The position numbers and the translations under genes are program-made. The notes beneath the pieces are model-generated. The model ran no database searches and had not been told where the DNA came from. It saw only the letters and a program-made list of their open reading frames with translations. From assembly GCA_948919095.1 (NCBI GenBank), contig CAQYCU010000012.1, positions 19,621 to 31,654 of the forward strand: a stretch of DNA of 12,034 nt, given 5' to 3'. Shown in pieces: positions 6,799-12,034 of this stretch (position 1 is its first letter; each line of letters begins with the position of its first letter). This DNA is from an uncultured Clostridia bacterium (GTDB lineage Bacteria > Bacillota > Clostridia > TANB77 > CAG-508).

Positions 6799-7095
6799 CT
6801 ATTTTTCACATGTTTTTTGTTTATTAGCTGGAACAAGCTTGATTCCAACTCTCAAATCAAATTCATAACTTGATTGATTACATGAATCACAAGCAGGCAC
6901 AATATATTCACCTGATACATTATTATTAATGATATGCGCACCTAATGTAGCTGAATTATTACAACCTAAAACAGAACATCTATCTGGCCATTTTTCTCCT
7001 GAATTATTAATCCAATGATTTTTCCATGAACCACAATTACAAGTACGATTACTTGTTCCATTTTTATTTTTCCATCCTTTATTTGTTACTGACAT
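6799..7095 (-). CDS. Small Cys-rich, HNH/treble-clef-like zinc protein
   Basis: The 98-residue product has paired metal ligands: CNC at 19-21, C40 and C45 (CSVLGC), H54 in LGAHI, and CDSC at 69-72 followed by Asn (IVPACDSCN). The order Cys pair, A-H-I, then PxCxxCN is what HNH/treble-clef nuclease domains show, with H54 in the catalytic-His position, but the N-terminal CNCGSWKNHW part is outside the core and no function is known to me. It could be a nuclease or only a zinc-binding adaptor. AAAGGAG lies 8 nt before the ATG. The gene follows the 42-residue basic gene by 23 nt, so both probably share a transcript, and a hairpin follows the stop. Confidence 0.8.
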   Translation of the reverse strand: MSVTNKGWKNKNGTSNRTCNCGSWKNHWINNSGEKWPDRCSVLGCNNSATLGAHIINNNVSGEYIVPACDSCNQSSYEFDLRVGIKLVPANKQKTCEK

Positions 7096-7118
7096 AACAA
7101 TATTCTCCTTTCAAACTA

Positions 7119-7247
7119 TTATTTTTTTGCTCTATTTCTTAAAGCACTTGCTGCAACAGACTTTTGAGCTTTAGAAGTTGTATTGCTCCTTAATTGTTTA
7201 CTTGCTTTCTTTGCTACAGTTTTAGATGTTCTAACTTTATTTGCCAT
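7119..7247 (-). CDS. Small basic Lys/Ala/Ser-rich protein, 42 residues
   Basis: This short gene has AAAGGAT before its ATG (7245-7247) and a continuous frame to TAA at 7119. The product (MANKVRTSKTVAKKASKQLR, then TTSKAQKSVAASALRNRAKK) has 13 Lys/Arg and no acidic residue in 42. It should be helical and strongly cationic, so nucleic-acid binding is plausible. I recognise the style of a small widespread family of this composition but know no function. It directly precedes the Cys-rich HNH-like gene (23-nt gap) and lies 179 nt after the subtilase gene. Confidence 0.7.
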   Translation of the reverse strand: MANKVRTSKTVAKKASKQLRSNTTSKAQKSVAASALRNRAKK

Positions 7248-7268
7248 GTTATATCCTTTCCCAGAGCT

Positions 7269-7296
7269 TGTATATTAAGATTCTAGCACTTTACAA
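7269..7296 (-). promoter_or_regulatory. Possible promoter for the two small genes
   Basis: Minus-strand TTGTAA (7291-7296), 16-nt spacer, TATACA (7269-7274). The match is modest and the resulting leader very short (about 15 nt), but no better site precedes the 42-residue gene. Its -35 box overlaps that of the divergent plus-strand promoter. Confidence 0.3.
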
Positions 7297-7318
7297 ATTT
7301 TAAAATTTGCTTTATAAT
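7290..7318 (+). promoter_or_regulatory. Plus-strand promoter with palindrome in its spacer
   Basis: TTTACA (7290-7295), 17-nt spacer, perfect TATAAT (7313-7318). The spacer region holds a perfect 16-bp palindrome, CAAATTTTAAAATTTG (7294-7309), between the two boxes, a classic repressor position, although AT-rich palindromes also arise by chance. Confidence 0.55.
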
Positions 7319-7323
7319 ACAAA

Positions 7324-7392
7324 TGTATAAGCTGTTGGAAATTTTTATACACTTTATTATGGGCTATATTTTAATATGGCTCTTTTTCTTTG
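7324..7392 (+). ncRNA. Candidate small RNA, ~65-70 nt, antisense-oriented to its neighbours
   Basis: The predicted start about 7 nt after TATAAT and a clear plus-strand terminator define this unit. The terminator stem is GGGCTATATT (about 7361-7370) with AATATGGCTC (about 7373-7382), followed by TTTTTCTTT. Every stem pair works on the plus strand, two through G-U; on the minus strand those two become A-C mismatches and no T run follows, which indicates plus-strand transcription. The RNA would be opposite to the untranslated region after the protease gene. The same stretch also reads as a 28-codon hydrophobic frame from the ATG at 7323 to the TAA at 7407-7409, but it has no ribosome site and its stop lies after the terminator. 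Confidence 0.45.
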
Positions 7393-7426
7393 GTTTCTTT
7401 AACGACTAACTCTTAAAAGTCAATTT

Positions 7427-9682
7427 TTAATCTTCAAATTTAATTTCTTCTTCTGCCACATTATAAATATCAAATTTATTTTGAATATCGACTTCTTCAA
7501 CAAACCATTTATGAAATGAGCACTGATGAATAAACTCATCAATTCTATTTTTTCCATGAATCTCTTTTAATGTAATAACAACTCCAAATCTTAAGTTTTT
7601 ACCATCCTCTGGATTTATTCTGTTTTTAGTTTTTATACTAATTCCCCATAAAGGATTATCATACATTTTTTTATCCCTTACTCTAGAATTAAATTTTTCT
7701 TTAATACATTTGGTGTTATCCCATTTTCTAAATTCACTTCTAGCTTCCTCTTCATTTGTAAAACTTCCTTCAATATCCTGAACATCATTATTTATTCCAA
7801 TAATGTCATATTCGTTAGATTTCTTATTAAATTTTAATCTCCCTAATTTCAGTTCAAATTCTGTGTTTGTATAGTCTACTCCTTGACTTCTAGTACATTT
7901 TGGAAAATAGCACATTGTCGCCTTTGCAACAAATGGATATTTTTCTTTGTCTAATGGAATTGGAAGTTGATAATTATAAGTATCATATTTTTCAGATACT
8001 CCTGAAACAACAAATTTTATTTCATCATTATTAGTTTGAACTATTTTATCTATGTGAGTTGGAACAACCCCATGTCCAATCAATTTACTATTTTTGCTTT
8101 TATTAGACCATTCTTCACAAGAATCAACGATTAAAGCTTTTGCTTCTTCTCTAGAAAATCCTAAAATATGAATTAAATAAGCTAGTTTTCTAGATATCCA
8201 TGGTGCAGAATATGAAGTACCTTTAGTTAAATGTTCTACATTTACATTGTCACATATATTCATGTAGCAATCCATTTCAATTCCATTATCTCCACCAAAA
8301 TAGCTAACGTCTGGTTTAATATAAAATGATAATACCTCTCCTTCTCTGCTATATGAAGCTACATTATCATTTTTATCTACAGCATTAACTACTAATGAAT
8401 TAATTGAGTCTGCTGGAGCTCCTATTTTCATATTTTTCTTATTAACTTCCTTAGGAATATTAGTTCCTGCTATTACAAAAATAACATCATATTTAGTTTG
8501 AAGTTCATCTAAAAATGCCGCTTCTGGTGATATAAAATTAGGGTCAATTTCCTTGTCAGATCCTAATGATAAGTTCCAAACTTTTATATCTCTATTAGCT
8601 TCTATAATTTTTTCTATAGCTTGAATTACTCTAAATGAGCTAAATTTATTGCCTATTGCGACACCAAAATGTCTTACTTTAAAATTTCCACAACCATCAT
8701 CATGTAATGGATTTAAATTTTGTCCATCTACAATAATAGATGTTACCCCTGTACCATGATTATAATCTTTATCTACTATTAATTCTTCTGGAATATCAAT
8801 GTTTTGACTTTCTACCCATTCACTAAAATACACATTGTTTCTAAATGGCTTGTCAATAACACCTATTGTTGGCTCATTGCTTGGACTTTTAATAAATCTA
8901 TTTAATATTGGTTTATCATTTTCCTTTTTTTCTTCAATAGGCATTTTAGAAATATCTATTACTGACATTGCAATTAAATATGATGCATCTTTGTTTAACT
9001 TTTCTAAATCATTTTTATTTAATAATACTGTATTATTAGATAAAATATTTCTTTTATCTATTTCTATTTCTAATGAGTTCATTAATTCAGTTATATTTTT
9101 TTCTGTCTCATATATAGATACAATTGTTTCATCTTGTATTACTTTTGTATTTTCTTCAACATTAAATTTTTCCACATTATTAGCATCAACTATTAATTGT
9201 AAAAATTTAGTTTTCTTTATCTCACAGGATTTAAACTCAATAATTTCATCAATTTTTTCGAAATCAGTATCACTAATTCCATTAGGAAATTTATTTAATA
9301 GTAGTTCCTTCACTATGTTTATTTCTTTAATTGTTTTTTCTATTGCTTCTTTAGGAACATAATATGTTATAATATGTTGTTTTTTATCAGGAGAAAACTT
9401 AGCACCTACAATCTTTTTATTCATATCAGCACTATTGCATTTAAAAAATGCTGCTATTCTTCTTGTTTTAGGTACAATGTCTTTGTAATGTGCTGAGAAA
9501 AAAATTCCATCAACATATTTAGGCTTGTTTTTCCAGTATAAATCTATTTTCTCTATATCACTTAACAACTTGTCTATTTTCTCTATTTTTACTATAGTTC
9601 TTTTAGGTAAAGTAGGTGGTCCAAAAGTATTAGGATGAGATTTTTGTGTAAAAGAACCTTTTAGCTTCAATATATTATTCAT
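7427..9682 (-). CDS. ietS: Subtilisin-like serine protease, IetS-like
   Basis: The 751-residue protein contains a complete S8 catalytic core: Asp in IGVIDKPF (D277), His in YNHGTGVTS (H309), oxyanion Asn in VIAGTN (N408) and Ser in KGTSYSAPW (S490). About 270 residues of unrecognised sequence precede the core and about 210, predicted strand-rich, follow it. There is no signal peptide, so it acts inside the cell. It is encoded directly after the AAA+ ATPase with an 8-bp overlap (9675-9682), and its ribosome site AAAGGAGG lies within the ATPase gene, so the two are co-translated. This gene pair is the ietAS arrangement: IetS was reported as the toxic partner in Ti-plasmid stability, and ietAS as an anti-phage system. 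The symbol rests on architecture and order, not on an alignment. Confidence 0.88.
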   Translation of the reverse strand: MNNILKLKGSFTQKSHPNTFGPPTLPKRTIVKIEKIDKLLSDIEKIDLYWKNKPKYVDGIFFSAHYKDIVPKTRRIAAFFKCNSADMNKKIVGAKFSPDKKQHIITYYVPKEAIEKTIKEINIVKELLLNKFPNGISDTDFEKIDEIIEFKSCEIKKTKFLQLIVDANNVEKFNVEENTKVIQDETIVSIYETEKNITELMNSLEIEIDKRNILSNNTVLLNKNDLEKLNKDASYLIAMSVIDISKMPIEEKKENDKPILNRFIKSPSNEPTIGVIDKPFRNNVYFSEWVESQNIDIPEELIVDKDYNHGTGVTSIIVDGQNLNPLHDDGCGNFKVRHFGVAIGNKFSSFRVIQAIEKIIEANRDIKVWNLSLGSDKEIDPNFISPEAAFLDELQTKYDVIFVIAGTNIPKEVNKKNMKIGAPADSINSLVVNAVDKNDNVASYSREGEVLSFYIKPDVSYFGGDNGIEMDCYMNICDNVNVEHLTKGTSYSAPWISRKLAYLIHILGFSREEAKALIVDSCEEWSNKSKNSKLIGHGVVPTHIDKIVQTNNDEIKFVVSGVSEKYDTYNYQLPIPLDKEKYPFVAKATMCYFPKCTRSQGVDYTNTEFELKLGRLKFNKKSNEYDIIGINNDVQDIEGSFTNEEEARSEFRKWDNTKCIKEKFNSRVRDKKMYDNPLWGISIKTKNRINPEDGKNLRFGVVITLKEIHGKNRIDEFIHQCSFHKWFVEEVDIQNKFDIYNVAEEEIKFED

Positions 9683-10730
9683 TTACTTCCTCCTTTAGCA
9701 TTCTTGAAACATTGCTTTTGGGCATTCCTGTTAATTTTTCAATATCTCTTACAGTAAATCCTTTATCTTTTAATTCTTTTATTGACATATCTTTAATTTT
9801 TTCTTGCAATAATATAGCAGTGTATAATCGTTTTAAATAATCAAATTCACTATTAGGTTCACTAAAAGCAAGTGCAGTTTTTATTATATTTTTTAATTCA
9901 CCTGGATATGGAATAATTGTTAATAGTGACATTATCTTCCTAAATAATTTTATATCTCTTCCAGCATTTTCAAATTTAGGTAAATATTCATTTAATATAG
10001 ATTCAGATATATCTAATAAATCCTCTTTCGAGTACCTATCGAAATTAACAGTTGCATCAAATCTTCTTGTTAAAGCTTTATCTAAATTTTTATATAAATT
10101 TGTTGTAGCAATAAAAATAACTCTTACATCTAAATTATCTAATTCTTTTAATATACTGGATGTAACTCTTCCCATTTCTCTTATATCTCGTGAATTAATT
10201 CTATCCATTGCAATTGCATCAATTTCGTCAAACAAAATAATAACGTTATTTGGATTTGGTAGCATTTTAATTTCAGAAAAAACTTCTACCATGTTTTTTT
10301 GTGTTTGTCCTAACTTACTATCTATAATAGAACTAAAATCAACACTATATAAATCTCTAGAAAGTATTCTTGCTACTTGCTTAACACTCTCGGTTTTTCC
10401 TGTTCCTGGAGGACCTTCAAATAGAAATTTATTTATTCCAATATTATGATTAACAGCATTTATAATTCCATATATATCATCTATAATTACTTTCGGCAAT
10501 GGCAAACTTGTATTTCCAATAGGCACTTTTTCAAAATAATTTAAATTAAAATTATCTCCTTGTGGGATAAAAACATTAGCATTAGACAACAAGCCCATTA
10601 TATAATCTCCTACTAAATTTTCACCTTTGTCAAAAAAATACTTCGCTATTTCTAAAGCTTCAGCTCTAAAAGCAGTTTCATTCTTTTCTTCGTGATATCT
10701 TATTAAGTTAATTACATTTTTTTTCTTCAT
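9675..10730 (-). CDS. ietA: AAA+ ATPase with C-terminal HTH, IetA-like
   Basis: The 351-residue protein carries one AAA+ module: Walker A GPPGTGKT (106-113), Walker B IILFDEID (164-171), sensor-1 ATTN (208-211) and paired Arg at 222-223 in ALTRRFD, which fits the inter-subunit arginine finger. Nucleotide-dependent hexamer assembly is expected. Residues 322-347 (FTVRDIEKLTGMPKSNVSRM) form a helix-turn-helix. As partner of the overlapping subtilase it should control, load or restrain the protease; in the Ti-plasmid case the ATPase was the antitoxin side. GGAGG lies 7 nt before the ATG. A TATAAT only 3 nt before that site is too close to serve as its -10 box, and no convincing promoter lies in the 139-nt gap, so transcription may start upstream in the mobilization region. 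Confidence 0.9.
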   Translation of the reverse strand: MKKKNVINLIRYHEEKNETAFRAEALEIAKYFFDKGENLVGDYIMGLLSNANVFIPQGDNFNLNYFEKVPIGNTSLPLPKVIIDDIYGIINAVNHNIGINKFLFEGPPGTGKTESVKQVARILSRDLYSVDFSSIIDSKLGQTQKNMVEVFSEIKMLPNPNNVIILFDEIDAIAMDRINSRDIREMGRVTSSILKELDNLDVRVIFIATTNLYKNLDKALTRRFDATVNFDRYSKEDLLDISESILNEYLPKFENAGRDIKLFRKIMSLLTIIPYPGELKNIIKTALAFSEPNSEFDYLKRLYTAILLQEKIKDMSIKELKDKGFTVRDIEKLTGMPKSNVSRMLKEEVNE

Positions 10731-10811
10731 AAGTACACCTCCAAAATTATACTAACACACTTGAAACAAATATGCAATAGTTTGGGACAAATTTTAATAT
10801 TTTTATTTAGT

Positions 10812-10852
10812 ATTAATATAAATAGTTACAATATGAAGCCATTTATATTAAT
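10812..10852. repeat. 12-bp inverted repeat between relaxase and ATPase genes
   Basis: ATTAATATAAAT (10812-10823) and ATTTATATTAAT (10841-10852) are perfect inverted repeats separated by 17 nt, 18 nt after the relaxase stop. All A/T, so a weak hairpin; a T run follows only on the plus strand. It may attenuate the relaxase transcript or be a binding site. Nothing else is recognisable in 10731-10869. Confidence 0.4.
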
Positions 10853-10869
10853 TAATTTTTCTACAATTA

Positions 10870-12034
10870 CTATCTTGCTCCCCTATCTTTTTTCTTTACT
10901 TTCGTAATATCTTCTTGTCCATTTTTCATTTGCATTTCAATTTTTATAACTTCTTTAACCTTTGGTGTATCTTCTAAAATCCAATTTGCTGTTTTTAAAT
11001 TTTTTCTATACTTATTTAAAGTTATAGTGCACTTATTTCGTTTTTCTTTATATTCCTTTATTAAGTTCTCATCTGTGCAATTTCTTAGCTTATTTCTGTA
11101 TTTTTGCCTTAAATTAGTAACATCTTCAATATCTTTTTCAGTTTGTGAAATATAATCTTTTACATCTTCTGTTGTTTTTAGTTTTTCACTTAAAATAAGT
11201 CTAATTTCATTAGAATATCGTTCCATTTTTCTTACTTCTTGTTTCAACTCTGGAGATAGTGGCTTATAGTTTTCTTGTTTTGGTACTAATCCTAATAAAT
11301 GAAACAGTAATAAGAAAAGTACATCAATTCCACTCATTTTACTAATATCTTTAAATTTTCCTTTATATTTATAAACTTTGTATTTTTGTTTTTTCTTTTT
11401 AGGGTGTATAAATTCCATATATCTATTTTGATAATAATATGGATTGTGTTCAACTTTGTTTGCAATATTCTTTGGTAAATACTGTTCTCCTAAATGATAC
11501 ATTCTTACTGCTTGTTTATCATTTATTGAACGAATTGTTGGATATTTCCTATTATAATCATCATTGATGATATAACCCTTTTTAAGCATTATCTTTTTAA
11601 ATTGCCCATAATTTATACACATTTGCATTGCTTCATCAATAGCTTGTCTTATTACATTATACTTTGTTGGTTCTCCTCGTTTTTCTGCAAAGTATATACT
11701 TCTTGGTGTTTTTCCTGCTGGCTTTTCAATTACTGTTAGTCCATATTCTCTACATAGTTCATCTGATAACTCTCTGAAATGATAATATGCTCCTTTATTA
11801 CAGTTAAACTTTTTTCCTGTAAACATATTAACTGAATTTACCACAAAATGATTATGATATGTGCCAGTATTAAAATGTGTAGCAACTACTACTTGATATT
11901 CACTCCACATTTTTTCTGCAAGTTTTACTCCAATTTTGTGTGCTAATTCTGGCGATACTTCTCCTGTTTTAAAACTTTGATATGCATGATATGCAACATT
12001 TCCTGTACATTTATCAAATCTATTTTGAACTAGC
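10870..12034 (-). CDS. Relaxase/mobilization nuclease (MobA/Relaxase family), 5' end outside window
   Basis: The frame is open to the right edge: 41 codons lie upstream of the ATG at 11908-11910 and belong to the domain (NRFDKCTGNVAYHAYQSF, then GEVSPELAHKIGVKLAEKMW). The His-rich metal motif follows: ATHFNTGTYHNHFVVNSVN, where the spaced His residues bind the metal for strand nicking at oriT. FTGKKF after it is usual for the family. The catalytic Tyr should lie near the N-terminus, outside the window. The last ~120 residues are a Lys/Glu-rich coiled coil (SPELKQEVRKMERYSNEIRL onward) ending in a basic tail, consistent with accessory or DNA-binding regions of clostridial relaxases. It marks this part of the window as a mobilizable or conjugative element. 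Confidence 0.9.
   Translation of the reverse strand, partial: LVQNRFDKCTGNVAYHAYQSFKTGEVSPELAHKIGVKLAEKMWSEYQVVVATHFNTGTYHNHFVVNSVNMFTGKKFNCNKGAYYHFRELSDELCREYGLTVIEKPAGKTPRSIYFAEKRGEPTKYNVIRQAIDEAMQMCINYGQFKKIMLKKGYIINDDYNRKYPTIRSINDKQAVRMYHLGEQYLPKNIANKVEHNPYYYQNRYMEFIHPKKKKQKYKVYKYKGKFKDISKMSGIDVLFLLLFHLLGLVPKQENYKPLSPELKQEVRKMERYSNEIRLILSEKLKTTEDVKDYISQTEKDIEDVTNLRQKYRNKLRNCTDENLIKEYKEKRNKCTITLNKYRKNLKTANWILEDTPKVKEVIKIEMQMKNGQEDITKVKKKDRGAR

Noticed and set aside
7323..7409. 28-codon hydrophobic frame on the plus strand, resembling a type I toxin peptide
   Set aside because: The ATG coincides with the predicted transcript start, there is no ribosome site, and the stop lies after the terminator; the U-rich terminator alone explains the Phe/Leu content.
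8835..9362. 175-codon open frame on the plus strand inside the subtilase gene
   Set aside because: No ribosome site, low-complexity Ser/Phe/Ile-rich product, and it is antisense to a gene with clear catalytic motifs; it is a reading-frame shadow in AT-rich DNA.
10740..10755. TATAAT just before the ATPase gene as its promoter
   Set aside because: It is 3 nt from the Shine-Dalgarno sequence, so transcription would begin inside that sequence, and no good -35 box is at the right distance.
1..12034. CRISPR array, tRNA, rRNA, insertion sequence or integrase
   Set aside because: Looked for on both strands; no regularly spaced repeats, cloverleaf-like sequences, transposase or integrase motifs were seen.

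Overview
The window is very AT-rich. It shows AGGAGG-type ribosome sites, TTGACA/TATAAT-type promoters and clostridial-type protein families (an AbrB-like regulator with a Cys-rich tail, a DUF2974/Mbeg1-like hydrolase, a clostridial-type relaxase). This suggests a low-GC Firmicute, most likely a Clostridia member; the species is not readable from the sequence. All but one of the protein genes lie on the minus strand.

Left part (1-6700), mostly chromosomal housekeeping in character. From the left edge: the 5' end of a secreted glucosaminidase-type cell-wall hydrolase with a one-base frameshift near its start; an AbrB/SpoVT-type regulator with its own promoter and a strong terminator; a DUF2974/Mbeg1-like alpha/beta hydrolase preceded by a ~220 nt region of stacked hairpins with its own promoter (candidate structured RNA); a Nudix hydrolase coupled to an MBL-fold protein that has lost its metal-binding core; one plus-strand orphan gene; and a three-gene minus-strand operon encoding a nucleoside-deaminase-like enzyme, an SDR oxidoreductase and a membrane-anchored ComEC/Rec2-type MBL hydrolase. 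The last gene overlaps the plus-strand orphan at its 3' end, and its terminator hairpin sits before its stop codon.

Right part (6750-12034), accessory and mobile in character. Transcription runs right to left from a relaxase (truncated by the window edge), through an AAA+ ATPase / subtilisin-like protease gene pair with 8 bp translational overlap, to a 42-residue basic protein and a 98-residue Cys-rich HNH-like protein. The ATPase/protease pair has the architecture of ietAS, known as a plasmid stability (toxin-antitoxin-like) and anti-phage system. Between the protease and the small genes is a promoter-to-terminator unit on the plus strand that looks like a ~65-70 nt small RNA.

The best candidate for an interesting system is therefore the ietAS-like pair carried next to a mobilization gene, possibly with the small RNA and two small proteins as accessory parts. 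The ATPase carries a C-terminal helix-turn-helix, which suggests self-regulation or DNA sensing. No tRNA, rRNA, CRISPR array, transposase or element end was found.
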